A DNA stretch of 64,000 nucleotides, taken from the NCBI GenBank assembly GCA_019359175.1, contig JAHHHU010000018.1:1-64000 (forward strand). Direction: 5' to 3'. Shown piece after piece: positions 43,834 to 53,568 of the stretch (its first letter is position 1; the number at the start of each line of letters is the position of its first letter). Origin of the DNA: Phormidium tanganyikae FI6-MK23 (lineage in GTDB: Bacteria > Cyanobacteriota > Cyanobacteriia > Leptolyngbyales > Leptolyngbyaceae). Under the pieces are notes generated by a model, which saw only the letters and a list, made by a program, of their open reading frames with translations, did no database searches and had not been told where the DNA came from. The translations under genes and the position numbers were made by a program.

Positions 43834-45225
43834 ATGGCTGAGTCTAAAGGATTAAGACGGTTGGCGTGGTTGGAAGGCACTCGCATCTTTGCGGCAGTGT
43901 TGCTGTTGTTCTACCATGCTCAACTATTGTTGACGAAGTATGCCTTTACGCCTCAACCTACAGGACTAGTTGCAAACGCTCAACAACTTTTTACAGCAAC
44001 GCAACAACTCGGAGAAAGTTGGATTATTCAAGCACTAAGCTTGCCGATTTGGTTTGGGTATCAGTTTGTCGATGTGTTTGTGCTGGTGAGCGGGTTTAGT
44101 TTGGTGCTGTCGCTCAAGGGAAAGCCGATCGAGGTGGGGCGCTTTCTCAAGCGAAGAATTTTAAGAATCTTATTTCCGTTCTGGACAGTTGCTTGGCTCT
44201 CTTATCCGGTGCTGTGGGTCGTTGGAAAATGGACGAATAGCTATATTCCTGATGCGTGGCATACGTTTGCTGGAATGTCCTTTCCGATTCTGTTCGATTA
44301 CGGTGGCGATGTGTTGCTGCCGACAAGTGGTCCGTGGTGGTTTGTGCCCCTAATTATTAGCTTTGCACTAATTTTTCCGGTGCTTTGGTATTTGATCAAT
44401 CGTTGGGGTTCTCGCAACTTGTTGATTGTGAGTACGGCGATTACGTTTATCTATCGAACGTTTGCGGTATATGTATTTCAAGGACATCCAACTTACGCGA
44501 TCGTGAGCGCTGCCGCAGGTTGGCAGCCTTTCGTGCCTTTCATTGCAAAACTCAGCACTTTTGTTTTAGGCATGGTGGTGGCGCGTCAGTATTCACAAGG
44601 AAAAGGCGTAATCTTCTGGAAGTCTTCAAGAGCATTATTGATCGGACTTGGCATTTATGCGATCGGCTTTGTTGCCCAGTTTTACCGATTTGGTTGGATC
44701 TTTGATGATTTCCTGCTCGCGATCGGCTTAACGCTCTGCTGTATGGTGGTCTTCCGATTTTTCAGCGATCGCTTAAAGCTCGGTAGTGCTATGGTCTGGC
44801 TCGGAATTCATAGCTATAGCTATTTTCTGATTCATAACTTTGTGGTCGATCGCACTCTAAATCTCTATGTCCGCAATCAGCTTCCGCTGTACTATCAAGT
44901 GTTGCCGTGGATGGTTGTTGGAACATTAATGCTGGCGGTGATTGCAGATAAAGTCACACCTTGGATCGAACGAGGTGCGATCGCACTATGGCACTACACG
45001 GACGCGCGGATGACTCCGATCGAGAAAATCGGCTCGTGGGTTCCAAAAGTCGGAGAGTCTGCAATTTATCGTGGAAAACCAGGCTGGACGATTCAGAAAG
45101 TCGAGCAGGTCATCCACGATAAAGCGTTTTATCTTTGCCGCATTTCTAACGGTCAGCGAACGATCTGGGTCAACCAAAATGATTTGAAGCAAGATCGAGC
45201 GCTACCCCAGGCGAAAGTGCAATAA
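43834..45225 (+). CDS. Acyltransferase family 3 membrane protein
   Basis: This 463-aa protein belongs to the acyltransferase-3 family (OafA/YrhL), which acetylates sugars on surface polymers. About ten membrane helices are predicted; the N-terminal motif LAWLEGTRIFAAVLLLFYHAQLL carries the conserved catalytic His-type arrangement (FYH) and VDVFVLVSGFSLVLS. The final 90 residues, after the last helix, form a soluble cytoplasmic tail (RMTPIEKIGSWVPKVGES to end) not usual for the family. The start has GGAGAGA 8 bp upstream. The acceptor is unknown; no surface-polysaccharide cluster is adjacent. Confidence 0.88.
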   Translation: MAESKGLRRLAWLEGTRIFAAVLLLFYHAQLLLTKYAFTPQPTGLVANAQQLFTATQQLGESWIIQALSLPIWFGYQFVDVFVLVSGFSLVLSLKGKPIEVGRFLKRRILRILFPFWTVAWLSYPVLWVVGKWTNSYIPDAWHTFAGMSFPILFDYGGDVLLPTSGPWWFVPLIISFALIFPVLWYLINRWGSRNLLIVSTAITFIYRTFAVYVFQGHPTYAIVSAAAGWQPFVPFIAKLSTFVLGMVVARQYSQGKGVIFWKSSRALLIGLGIYAIGFVAQFYRFGWIFDDFLLAIGLTLCCMVVFRFFSDRLKLGSAMVWLGIHSYSYFLIHNFVVDRTLNLYVRNQLPLYYQVLPWMVVGTLMLAVIADKVTPWIERGAIALWHYTDARMTPIEKIGSWVPKVGESAIYRGKPGWTIQKVEQVIHDKAFYLCRISNGQRTIWVNQNDLKQDRALPQAKVQ

Positions 45226-45226
45226 G

Positions 45227-45691
45227 TTACGCGATCGCTTTCATCATAAGCTGATAGCCTCGATCGCCATATCCTGCCTTGCGATAAACCCGCTGCGCTC
45301 GTTCATTGTCTTCGTGAACGGAAAGCGCGATTGAGGAAATATTCTGCGATCGACAAAACCGCTCAACGAATTTCAGCGTCTGGGTTCCGATGCCCTGTCC
45401 TCGATCAGCAGAACGGAGATACAACTCGTCGATATAGGCACCGAGTCCACGAAATTCAATGCTGTAGCTAAAAGTAACAGCAACATAACCAATGATGCGT
45501 TCTCGCTCAGTGATCAACCAAGCTCGACCCAGTGCAGGATTAGTGAGAAATTGCTGGAGCGAAACGCGATCGAGAACCGGATCGAATGGTAATTTTTCGA
45601 TCTGATGGAACTCTTTGACAAGTTCAAGCAAAACATCAACGTCTTTGGATGTTGCAGTGCGATAAGCAACATTTACATCAACGGTCAACAT
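45227..45691 (-). CDS. GNAT family N-acetyltransferase
   Basis: The product (154 aa from the ATG at 45691) is a GNAT acetyltransferase that moves acetyl from acetyl-CoA to an amine. The family core includes YIDELYLRSADRGQGIGTQTLKF with the acyl-CoA binding Q/R-x-x-G-x-G/A motif (RGQGIG) and the C-terminal LSVHEDNERAQRVYRKAGY. An upstream open frame to 45757 adds a non-conserved leader. It ends 1 bp after the acyltransferase gene in convergent orientation. The substrate cannot be predicted. Confidence 0.88.
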   Translation of the reverse strand: MLTVDVNVAYRTATSKDVDVLLELVKEFHQIEKLPFDPVLDRVSLQQFLTNPALGRAWLITERERIIGYVAVTFSYSIEFRGLGAYIDELYLRSADRGQGIGTQTLKFVERFCRSQNISSIALSVHEDNERAQRVYRKAGYGDRGYQLMMKAIA

Positions 45692-46100
45692 ACAAAATTT
45701 TTCCTTTTTAACGGCTACGAAAAATGAAACTTGGAACGTGAAAATATTCGATCGCACAAGGAAGTGTTGGACGCAATTAAATCATTGCACCAAACGCTAA
45801 AAAATTAGAAAAAACATTAAAACCACTAATCCTGATATGTCATCTAGAACACATTAGAAACTAACGATTCAAATTGCTTAAATTCCAATTGCAAATCACT
45901 AAATTGTGCTTCCTGACAATGCCCGCTATATGTCTGGAACTTCTTTTAGATAGTGCATAAAATCACCGTGTTTACTGCCTTTGGGCGCGAAAGCAATTCA
46001 AAAACCAACTGAATTTGCTTCTTTTGCTTTAGAGCGATCGGAACTCAAAAGATCTCAGCTTTTGGCTATTCCTATTTCCAGGGTAATGTGTCCCTGAATT
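45692..46100. other. Intergenic region, 409 bp, no convincing gene
   Basis: The DNA is AT-rich compared with its flanks. On the minus strand near 45950-46000 there is a short open stretch, SKHGDFMHYLKEVPDI, that ends at a stop and has no clear beginning; it may be a relic. No RNA gene was recognised. Confidence 0.5.
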
Positions 46101-47216
46101 TTAGTCAACTTCGGTTAGCCCAATTGCATACGACTGGGCCGCTCGAATACAGGTCGGTAGATCTGCATCGGTTTTAATTGCTTCTCGATCGATATGGGTC
46201 AAACTCGCACGGTGTCCCCAATCTTTCAGCGTTTGAACCAGATAACTCGATTTCGGAATATCTAATTTTCCGCGTCGTCCAATCTCGCCCAACGTGTAGA
46301 AGTACGGCGGCATTTCCGCTTCCGCCTGCATTAACTCCAGCAATCGAATGCACGATGTCCAATTCCATTCCGTTGCGACTTCAATCATTCGCATAATTTG
46401 ATCAACATCGTGCAAATTGCCCAACCACATCGCCCCACTGAGAACCAGCGATCGACAATCATTCAAACACTGCGATCGACCTAATTTTCGCCATTCCACA
46501 GGTTGATACGTGCCACACCCGTGACAAAATCCTAAGAATCCATAGTTCTGCTCGGTCAGTTGAATCGACGAAACCAATCGCACCATCACGCGATACGTCT
46601 GTCCTGTGAAGTAAGAAAACACAGGTTTGATACCCAATCCGCGCGAAGCTGCCTGCTGTTGAACATTTCCCAGAATCAACCGTAATCCTTGCTCGTGTAC
46701 CGCAGGATGAATTCGAGCATACGCACCATAATCCGCGACACAATTATCAGGAGCGCGTCCGGTCACAGTTCGCCCATCGGTACTGGTGAGATAGATTAAT
46801 CCGCCGATCGAACACGCACTTAAACACGCATGAACATAAGGAACTGGAGATCCGAACCCATCAACATCCACGAGATCATAGTAATCTTGACGGTTATAAC
46901 AATCAAAAAATACTCGAATCGCATCTCGATCGCTAATCTGATACTGTTCCGCGTTGAGCGATCGCGTTAAATTCTCTTGTAATACCGTTTGAATGTCTGA
47001 ATTGCTGTCATTTGCCCAGACAAAATCCGCCTGACTTTCGAGAACATAGCGCAGCGAGCGCACACCGCACCCCGCCATCGCATCCAACACCCGCAACGAG
47101 CCGCGATCGCGTCTATCGACTGCCGCTGCAAGAACGGCTAAATCTCTGACAATTTCTGCATCTGGATTGTAGAATGCACTGCCGATAGCGAATGTAGCTT
47201 TTCCTTCGATCGTCAT
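46101..47216 (-). CDS. Trm1-like tRNA (guanine-26-N2) dimethyltransferase
   Basis: The 371-aa protein resembles Trm1, which dimethylates guanine 26 of tRNA with SAM and is typical of archaea and eukaryotes, with bacterial forms in Aquifex and cyanobacteria. The conserved start is AFYNPDAEIVRDL, followed by LDAMAGCGVRSLRY (SAM motif), DVDGFGSPVPYV (catalytic Asp-proline region) and a cysteine-rich C-terminal part, FCHGCGTYQPVEW and SQCLNDC, likely a zinc site, ending SGAMWLGNLHD. The ATG at 47216 fits the family start and lies just after the upstream Uma2 stop; an ATG at 47228 is in frame as well. Confidence 0.88.
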   Translation of the reverse strand: MTIEGKATFAIGSAFYNPDAEIVRDLAVLAAAVDRRDRGSLRVLDAMAGCGVRSLRYVLESQADFVWANDSNSDIQTVLQENLTRSLNAEQYQISDRDAIRVFFDCYNRQDYYDLVDVDGFGSPVPYVHACLSACSIGGLIYLTSTDGRTVTGRAPDNCVADYGAYARIHPAVHEQGLRLILGNVQQQAASRGLGIKPVFSYFTGQTYRVMVRLVSSIQLTEQNYGFLGFCHGCGTYQPVEWRKLGRSQCLNDCRSLVLSGAMWLGNLHDVDQIMRMIEVATEWNWTSCIRLLELMQAEAEMPPYFYTLGEIGRRGKLDIPKSSYLVQTLKDWGHRASLTHIDREAIKTDADLPTCIRAAQSYAIGLTEVD

Positions 47217-47217
47217 A

Positions 47218-47787
47218 TCAAGGCGCAAAGAGTTGTTCTGGAGTCAAGTTAATCGCTGGAAACAGAAGAGATTCAATTCGCTCAGTGCCTTGAAAACCAA
47301 TCACGATGTACATCCCTGCTTGATTGAGCTTCAATACGGTAACAGTTTGAGTCTGAGGATCAACAATCCAATACTCAGGAATTCCCTGATCCTGATATTG
47401 GTTGCGTTTATCGTTGTAGTCTCTTGAACGATTTGTTTCACCTGGACTCACGATTTCAACGACCAACAGAGGTGGCAACATTGAAAGTCGAATCGTATCA
47501 CGTCGCTGCAACTGTTCAATGTGTTCTTCCTGAATGATGGTTAAATCAGGAAAACGGTTTCTCGGATTGCCTCGGACTTCCAACTCTAGCCCTCGAACTC
47601 GGACTCTACGAGGATCGATCAGTGGAGCGATCGCCAGAATCATGAACATAAGAATTTGACTATTTCGACCAGATTCAGGTGGCAATGCAACTAGCTCCCC
47701 ATCAACAAATTCGTACAACTGGTCTGTACCATCATCGTAGGCTAAGTACTCTTCAAAACTAGAAAATGTAGATTTTGCCTGAGTCAT
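47218..47787 (-). CDS. Uma2 family endonuclease-fold protein
   Basis: The 189-aa protein has the Uma2 (DUF820) restriction-endonuclease-like fold: FEEYLAYDDGTDQLYEFVDG, NRFPDLTIIQEE and LVVEIVSPGETNRSRDY, followed by KRNQYQDQGIPEYWIVDP, where the acidic and lysine residues of the PD-(D/E)XK core can be seen. These genes are highly multiplied in cyanobacteria and their function is not established. It lies just upstream of Trm1, overlapping its possible leader by a few bases. Confidence 0.88.
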   Translation of the reverse strand: MTQAKSTFSSFEEYLAYDDGTDQLYEFVDGELVALPPESGRNSQILMFMILAIAPLIDPRRVRVRGLELEVRGNPRNRFPDLTIIQEEHIEQLQRRDTIRLSMLPPLLVVEIVSPGETNRSRDYNDKRNQYQDQGIPEYWIVDPQTQTVTVLKLNQAGMYIVIGFQGTERIESLLFPAINLTPEQLFAP

Positions 47788-47835
47788 AGCATTTCTCGAT
47801 GTAAAATTCGCTTTCTATATTGTGTCTGATACGGT

Positions 47836-48354
47836 TCAAAAGCGTAAATAGTGCATCAATTCAGCAACAAGCTGACTCGGAAGTGAAAGCCGCTGTTGCA
47901 GATCGACGAGGTTTTTATAGTTACCTTGGGATTGACGATTTCTAACGATCGCTCTTGCTAATACCGATCGAATTTCTGGAATCTGAGTTAACTCGATCGC
48001 ACTTGCTGTATTCAAGTTCACTCGTTGAATCTGATGCAAACTCTCCAGATCGTAATAGCAAAACTTCATCACAGGTTCTAACGGTTTCAACCGCTGAAGC
48101 GATAGTCCTAATGCCGCTGCAACATCTTCGACACAGAGAAATTGCACTCCTAGTTCACTTAATTGAGTCAATGTTTTCGCCTGATGAATTGATAATCCTG
48201 GCAACCTTAACCAATCATCTACACTCGCTTGATTCACATCAATTTGAATGCCCAAATCCGCCGCAATCCGAATCTCAGCCAGAGATTGAAATCGGTAAAA
48301 CGGGTCGTTCTGAATTCTGGACTTCAGCACATTAGAAGAGAACCAATTGAGCAT
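47836..48354 (-). CDS. ComEA-like helix-hairpin-helix protein
   Basis: This 172-aa protein contains two helix-hairpin-helix units of the ComEA type: INVNQASVDDWLRLPGLSIHQAKTLTQL (residues about 37-65) and VNLNTASAIELTQIPEIRSVLARAI (about 115-140), which bind DNA non-specifically. It has no signal peptide or membrane anchor, unlike the competence protein ComEA, so a cytoplasmic role is possible. It ends 3 bp from the start of... the upstream TM2 gene in the same direction, and the two may be co-transcribed. Confidence 0.85.
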   Translation of the reverse strand: MLNWFSSNVLKSRIQNDPFYRFQSLAEIRIAADLGIQIDVNQASVDDWLRLPGLSIHQAKTLTQLSELGVQFLCVEDVAAALGLSLQRLKPLEPVMKFCYYDLESLHQIQRVNLNTASAIELTQIPEIRSVLARAIVRNRQSQGNYKNLVDLQQRLSLPSQLVAELMHYLRF

Positions 48355-48356
48355 GG

Positions 48357-48758
48357 TTATTTAATACGATCGAGAAGTTTTCGCCGTTTTTGTTCAAATT
48401 CGTATTCTGAAATTAAACCATCTTGCCGTAACTGATCGAGTTCGCGCAAACTCTCGGAAATGGTAACAACTGCATTCGATTGCAGGCTAATTGTCCCCGT
48501 TTCGGGCACAGCTTCATCATTAAAATTCACATCAAACTCATCTGGATTTTGAATCAAATAAAATACGGCATCAAACAGCGCTGCAATCCAAGCAATCTTA
48601 CTTCCAGTCAGCGCTAAGGCAAGATAAATCAAGCACCACCAGCGTTGTCCCAAATAGAGTTTGTGTAAGCCAACCAAGTGAAACCCTCCAGCGATCGGAA
48701 TGGCTCCTGCGATCGCTAATAGCGCCGCAACTCTTCGACTTTTCGGTTTACTGAACAT
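48357..48758 (-). CDS. TM2 domain protein with C-terminal SHOCT motif
   Basis: The 133-aa product has two membrane helices of TM2 type (AALLAIAGAIPIAGGFHLV and IYLALALTGSKIAWIAALF) with the intervening LHKLYLGQRWW, and a C-terminal helical SHOCT motif (ELDQLRQDGLISEYEFEQKR). SHOCT motifs are linked to oligomerisation or quality control. It is 2 bp upstream of the ComEA-like gene, and diverges from the Uma2 gene at 48788. Function unknown. Confidence 0.85.
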   Translation of the reverse strand: MFSKPKSRRVAALLAIAGAIPIAGGFHLVGLHKLYLGQRWWCLIYLALALTGSKIAWIAALFDAVFYLIQNPDEFDVNFNDEAVPETGTISLQSNAVVTISESLRELDQLRQDGLISEYEFEQKRRKLLDRIK

Positions 48759-48787
48759 AGTCCTACTGCGATTCTGGTGGATTCAAT

Positions 48788-49714
48788 ATGATCCACAATT
48801 TTACAGACACTTCAGAGATTTCAGCAGATAATGAACAAATCGGGTTCTCAGTGCTGCCCATGACTCAACAGTTCATCGAAGAAGTCGTCATTCCTGACAT
48901 TAGCCATCTCGTCACCGAGGACGATACGCCCGTGGATAATTTTCAGTCGGCTCAACAACAAAGGCTACTCGTTGAACCTCTTTACAGTTCCGAGGTCTTG
49001 ACACCACCCTTTATTGCAGATGCCAACGTCGGATTATTCTACAAGCTGAAAGGTGATCCAGTTGTCCCCGACGCGCTTCTGAGTCTGGGAGTACAACGCC
49101 CAGAGGACTTTTCACAAAAGCAAAACCGCTCCTACTTTGTCTGGGAATTTGGCAAGCATCCAGAGGTTTGTATCGAGATTGTCTCAAATCAAGAAGGTAA
49201 TGAGCTTACTTTGAGCAAAAAAGCTCAACAAGCAGGCAAGAAAGCTTCTAAAAAAGAGATTTATGCTCAGATTGGTGTGCCTTACTACGTTGTCTTTGAT
49301 CCGCTGCGACAGATTCAAGGACAGAACGAGATGAATGGCGCACTGCTGCGGGTATGGGCAATTTCACCTCCTGGCTACAGCGAACTCACGTTAGAGGCGG
49401 GTATTACTGAACCTGGGCAGTCGGTTTGGTTAGCAGGAGTTGGACTGGGCTTAATGCTGTGGGAAGGGCAGTTTGAAGAAGAGGTAACTCGGCTGTGGTT
49501 GCGTTGGTGTGATGAAGTTGGACAACCGATTCCAACAGGAGCAGAAGGGCAAGCGATAGAACGTCAACGCGCTGAGAATGAACGTCAACGCGCCGATGCT
49601 GCAAGTCAACGTGCTGAAAATGAACGTCAACATGCCAATGCCGAACGTGAGCGATCGCAGCGTTTAGCCGATCGACTTCGATCGCTTGGAATTGATCCAG
49701 ATGCGATCGATTAG
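48788..49714 (+). CDS. Uma2-like protein with C-terminal heptad repeats
   Basis: This 308-aa protein has a Uma2 core (about 75-220, VPDALLSLGVQRPEDF, SYFVWEFGKHPEVCIEIVS, AQIGVPYYVVFDP) and a C-terminal coiled coil of repeats such as ERQRAEN, ERQRADA, SQRAEN and ERQHANA (residues about 258-295) with tail SLGIDPDAID. The coiled coil is common in cyanobacterial Uma2 proteins and probably drives oligomerisation. The first 60 residues are an acidic N-terminal extension. Function is not established. It diverges from the TM2 gene. Confidence 0.85.
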   Translation: MIHNFTDTSEISADNEQIGFSVLPMTQQFIEEVVIPDISHLVTEDDTPVDNFQSAQQQRLLVEPLYSSEVLTPPFIADANVGLFYKLKGDPVVPDALLSLGVQRPEDFSQKQNRSYFVWEFGKHPEVCIEIVSNQEGNELTLSKKAQQAGKKASKKEIYAQIGVPYYVVFDPLRQIQGQNEMNGALLRVWAISPPGYSELTLEAGITEPGQSVWLAGVGLGLMLWEGQFEEEVTRLWLRWCDEVGQPIPTGAEGQAIERQRAENERQRADAASQRAENERQHANAERERSQRLADRLRSLGIDPDAID

Positions 49715-49825
49715 GTAGTGGAAACACTACTTAACGAAGGTGAAACCCTTGGAATATGATGAATACAGGATAAATTAGTCTAACCCACGGTTTTCCCTGT
49801 CCTTCGTGACCTCACAACTAAGGCA

Positions 49826-50143
49826 ATGGCATTTTTTGACTCTGAGATTGTTCAAGAAGAAGCGAAAAACCTGTTTCAGGACTATCAATCGCTGATTCAG
49901 CTTGGTGGCAGTTATGGAAAGTTCGATCGTGAAGGCAAACTGATGTACATCGAACAGATGGAAGCCATCATGGATCGCTACAAGGTCTTTATGAAGCGCT
50001 TTGAGCTTTCCGATGATTTTTCGGCTCAGATGACGGTTGAGCAGCTTAAAACTCAGTTGGGACAGTTTGGCATGACTCCCCAACAAATGTTCGAGCAAAT
50101 GACTCGAACGTTAGAACGAATGAAATCAGAAATCGATAAATAA
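49826..50143 (+). CDS. DUF1825 family protein
   Basis: The 105-aa helical protein starts MAFFDSEIVQEEAKNLF, which is the hallmark of DUF1825, a family found almost only in cyanobacteria and plastids. Other conserved stretches are LIQLGGSYGKFDREGKL and MTPQQMFEQMTRTLERM. There is no signal or membrane segment. Its function is unknown to me, although strict conservation suggests a core role. A bidirectional terminator is shared with the convergent PBP gene. Confidence 0.92.
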   Translation: MAFFDSEIVQEEAKNLFQDYQSLIQLGGSYGKFDREGKLMYIEQMEAIMDRYKVFMKRFELSDDFSAQMTVEQLKTQLGQFGMTPQQMFEQMTRTLERMKSEIDK

Positions 50144-50148
50144 TTCTA

Positions 50149-50183
50149 AAAACTCCGAGTGTTCTAGCACCCGGAGTTTTTTG
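50149..50183. terminator. Bidirectional terminator between DUF1825 and the PBP gene
   Basis: AAACTCCG and CGGAGTTT with an inner GTG/CAC pairing and a short loop make a strong hairpin, with A and T runs on both sides. Confidence 0.85.
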
Positions 50184-50186
50184 CAA

Positions 50187-52094
50187 TTACGGTTTGTCGA
50201 AATCTGAAGCAGGACGGAAGCGCTCAACTGGAACATCTTGCAGCGCTTGAGACATATAATCGCGCCAAATTGGAGCGACAAACGTACCGCCTGTTGCACC
50301 CTGTCCAAGAGGCGCGTAGTCATCGTTTCCGACCCAAACTGCTGTCGCAAGCTGAGGCACATAGCCAACGAACCAAATATCGCGCTCCGAAGAAGTCGTT
50401 CCCGTTTTGCCTGCGGCTGGACGACCGATTTGAGCCGCTGTCGCCGTTCCGCGTGAGATCACCCCTTGAAGGGTATCGTTGAGCGAGGCAGATGCCCAAG
50501 CATCAAGCACCAGTCTCGGTTTCGGAGTGTTGTCTAGAATGACGTTGCCGCTACTATCGGTGACTTGTGCGATCAAGGTTGGATCAGAGTACCAGCCGTT
50601 ATTTGCGAAAGTGGCATAAGCGCCTGCCATTTCCAGCGGAGTTAAATCAACCGAGCCGAGCGGCAGCGAAATCACCGGATCGATCGTACTTTTGATCCCG
50701 ATACTTCGACAGATTTCGACGATTTTGTTTAAGCCGATTTCTTGTCCCAGTTTAACCGCTGGAATGTTGCGAGATTGCTCTAACGCGCGTCTGAGCGTCA
50801 TCGCACCGCCAAAACTTCGATCGTAGTTCTGGGGATAATACATTTCGTACCCGTCCGGGTAGCCCACTGGAGCATCGAGAATCGTGGCATCGGGTGAGTA
50901 ACGACCAGACGCATAAGCCGCATAGTAAACGAAAGGCTTAAACGCTGATCCGGGTTGCCGCTGTGCTTGAGTGGCGCGGTTAAATTGGCTCTTCTTCGCA
51001 TCGACCCCACCGACCATTGCTTTAACGAAATGCGTCCGGGGATCAACCGATACGATCGCCATTTGATCGGCGTAAACTCCCTGATAATTCAGCGTTCCAA
51101 TCCAGCGACGTGCAGTATCCTCAGCTAACCGCTGCATTTTAGAATCGATCGTGGTTTGAATCCGCATTCCACCTTTTAAGACCGCATCCTTACCAAACTT
51201 TTTGGTTAATTCATCGATAACGGCGTTGGTCACATACGGCATTTGGCTCGTTTGGAACGAGGTGATTTTTCCGAGTTTGATCGGCTGTTTGCGGGCGGCG
51301 GATTCTTCGTCGGCAGTGATCCAACCGAGTTCGCGCATTCGATTCAGGACATCGGCTTGACGCGTTTTTGCCTTCTTCAAATCAACAAACGGACTGAGAT
51401 CTTCGGGCGATTGGATCAAGCCTGCCATCATCGCCGATTCAGCGAGGGTAAGATTCGCGGCATCTTTGTTGAAGTAGCTTCTTGCGGCGGTTTGTGCGCC
51501 GTAGTTGTTGTGTCCCCAATAAATCTGGTTCAGGTACATTTCCAAGATTTGGTCTTTCTTGAAAATCTGCTCGACTCGCAGCGACAAGACCGCTTCAGCA
51601 ACTTTTCGACTCAGCTCACGTTTTGGAGAAAGAAACAGGTTTTTCACCAACTGCATCGTCAGCGTGGAACCGCCTTCTACCGTGCGTCCTGTCGTGAAGT
51701 TTGCCAAAGTTGCCCGCGCGATCGCGCCTCCATTCACGCCGCGATGTGAATAGAAGTAGCTATCTTCGATCGCAATCACCGCGCGTTTGAGGTGTGGAGA
51801 AATATTGTTAAGCGGCACGACTTCCCGGTTTGCTTCACCGTGAATACTGGTGAGCATTTTGCCCTTCATATCGTAAATGTGCGTGGTTTCGCTCGGTTTG
51901 TAGCCTCGAAGCGATCGCACATCGGGCAAATTGCGAAAACTAATCGCAAGTCCGACCAATCCGCCTGCGATTACCGAACTCGATAGCATCGTAATGGCGA
52001 GGAGGGTTCCGCCCGTCACTTTGCCGACAGACTGGACAAACTCCAGAGTGGTTTCGGGTTCTTGCTGCTTTTGTCTAAGGGTGTTGGACGACAC
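50187..52094 (-). CDS. Class A penicillin-binding protein (PBP1A type)
   Basis: The product (635 aa from the GTG at 52094) is a bifunctional peptidoglycan synthase. After a membrane anchor (LLAITMLSSSVIAGGLVGLA, about residues 33-52) come the GT51 transglycosylase motifs EDSYFYSHRGVN, GGSTLTMQLVKNL and KRELSRKVAE, and the transpeptidase motifs SAFKPF (catalytic Ser-x-x-Lys), SRN and KTGT. The open frame reaches 52187, but the extra N-terminal 31 residues resemble an untranslated leader, and the GTG has a GAGAG ribosome-binding site. No other peptidoglycan gene is adjacent. Confidence 0.93.
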   Translation of the reverse strand: MSSNTLRQKQQEPETTLEFVQSVGKVTGGTLLAITMLSSSVIAGGLVGLAISFRNLPDVRSLRGYKPSETTHIYDMKGKMLTSIHGEANREVVPLNNISPHLKRAVIAIEDSYFYSHRGVNGGAIARATLANFTTGRTVEGGSTLTMQLVKNLFLSPKRELSRKVAEAVLSLRVEQIFKKDQILEMYLNQIYWGHNNYGAQTAARSYFNKDAANLTLAESAMMAGLIQSPEDLSPFVDLKKAKTRQADVLNRMRELGWITADEESAARKQPIKLGKITSFQTSQMPYVTNAVIDELTKKFGKDAVLKGGMRIQTTIDSKMQRLAEDTARRWIGTLNYQGVYADQMAIVSVDPRTHFVKAMVGGVDAKKSQFNRATQAQRQPGSAFKPFVYYAAYASGRYSPDATILDAPVGYPDGYEMYYPQNYDRSFGGAMTLRRALEQSRNIPAVKLGQEIGLNKIVEICRSIGIKSTIDPVISLPLGSVDLTPLEMAGAYATFANNGWYSDPTLIAQVTDSSGNVILDNTPKPRLVLDAWASASLNDTLQGVISRGTATAAQIGRPAAGKTGTTSSERDIWFVGYVPQLATAVWVGNDDYAPLGQGATGGTFVAPIWRDYMSQALQDVPVERFRPASDFDKP

Positions 52095-52359
52095 GGCAAA
52101 CTCTCTTTCAATAAAAAAGTAGGGCTTAAAAAGGAAGGATTCAGAAGACGCGGAAGCCATTCCGTAAAAACTGGAATCGAGGCTCACATTTCCGGGAGCA
52201 GGTGAAGCAACTCTAGTAGGATAATTGAGACTTAAACAAATGGAACAAAGTTTCGATGAAGCTCACAGTGCTTAAAACTGTAGTAGTGTGGCTAAGACCC
52301 GGTGAGAAATCAGAAGCCGCTGGTCGTCTAGATGGTTGAATTTCTCAAAAGTATAAAGT

Positions 52360-53568
52360 ATGTCTCACTCTCTTGACTGGCTGTTTCGGGGCACGACTGA
52401 GATTTTCCCTGATCAACCGGATTCGGATCAACCGACTGAAAATCTACGGGTGCGCTTGGAAAAGAGCGCTCGTCCTTTGCGGGTTAAGTTTGGCATTGAT
52501 CCGACGGGAACCGATATTCATTTGGGTCATAGTACGATCTATCGGAAGTTGCGACAGTTTCAAGATGCTGGACATATAGCAGTGCTATTGATTGGAGATT
52601 TTACCGCGAGAATTGGTGATCCGACTGGAAAATCGGAAGTTCGTAAGCAGTTGACTGAGGCGGATGTAGCGGAGAATGCGGCGACGTACTTAAAGCAGTT
52701 GCGTCCGATTCTGGATTTTGAGACTCCGGGACGGTTGGAAGTGCGCTACAACTCGGAATGGCTGTCGAAGCTAGATTTGAGCAAAACTCTCGGATTGTTG
52801 GCGACGATGACTGTGGGGCAAATGCTGGCGAAAGAAGGCTTTGCGGAGCGCTACAAGCAGGGGACAGCGATTTATTTGCATGAATTTTTATACCCGTTGA
52901 TGCAGGGCTACGATTCAGTTGCGCTTGAAGCCGATGTCGAACTCGGTGGAACGGATCAAAAGTTCAATTTGGCAGTGGGACGAGATTTACAGCGGCATTT
53001 TGGGCAGGTTCCGCAATTTGGGCTGTTGATGCCGATTTTGCCGGGATTAGATGGCGTGCAGAAAATGTCGAAATCGTTGGGGAACTATGTCGGATTGTCG
53101 GAAGATCCGCTCAGTATGTACTCGAAATTAGAGAAAGTTCCAGACTCAGTGATTCACCAATATTTTGAGCTTCTCACTGATTTGCCGCTCGATCGACTAC
53201 CGGAAAATCCACGCGATCGTCAAAAGCTTCTCGCGCTTGAGGTGGTGACACAGTATCACGGCAAAGCACGCGCGATCGAAGCTCAAAATGCGGCTTTGAA
53301 TCTTGTTCAGGGTGCAGGATCTCAAAGCGATTCGGTTCCAGAATTTTCGCTTTCTGGGGTGCAATTTCCGGCGAAGCTGTTTTATCTCGTCAGCGCGGCA
53401 GGATTGTGTAAATCGAGTTCTGACGCGAGGCGACAGGTTCAAGGCGGCGCGGTTAAGCTCGACGGTGAAAAAATGAGCAATGTCGATTTGCTGTTTGAAT
53501 CACCCGAAGCGTTGAGCGGAAAAGTGCTGCAACTCGGTAAAAGTAAATTCGTCCGGTTTGTCCCATGA
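52360..53568 (+). CDS. tyrS: Tyrosine--tRNA ligase
   Basis: TyrS (402 aa) charges tRNA-Tyr. The class I signatures are [11 protein letters not shown] (HIGH-type) and KMSKSLGN, and a tRNA-binding S4 domain occupies the C-terminus (about 335-400, [19 protein letters not shown]). It is the TyrRS-Z (TyrZ-like) type rather than the E. coli TyrS type, judging by the [18 protein letters not shown] and KMSKSLGN spacing, though I did not compare sequences. The next gene, pyrF, overlaps its stop by 4 bp. Confidence 0.97.
   Translation: MSHSLDWLFRGTTEIFPDQPDSDQPTENLRVRLEKSARPLRVKFGIDPTGTDIHLGHSTIYRKLRQFQDAGHIAVLLIGDFTARIGDPTGKSEVRKQLTEADVAENAATYLKQLRPILDFETPGRLEVRYNSEWLSKLDLSKTLGLLATMTVGQMLAKEGFAERYKQGTAIYLHEFLYPLMQGYDSVALEADVELGGTDQKFNLAVGRDLQRHFGQVPQFGLLMPILPGLDGVQKMSKSLGNYVGLSEDPLSMYSKLEKVPDSVIHQYFELLTDLPLDRLPENPRDRQKLLALEVVTQYHGKARAIEAQNAALNLVQGAGSQSDSVPEFSLSGVQFPAKLFYLVSAAGLCKSSSDARRQVQGGAVKLDGEKMSNVDLLFESPEALSGKVLQLGKSKFVRFVP

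Noticed and set aside
45900-46050. Minus-strand peptide SKHGDFMHYLKEVPDI as a gene
   Set aside because: It has no start, a stop on both sides and is too short to assign.
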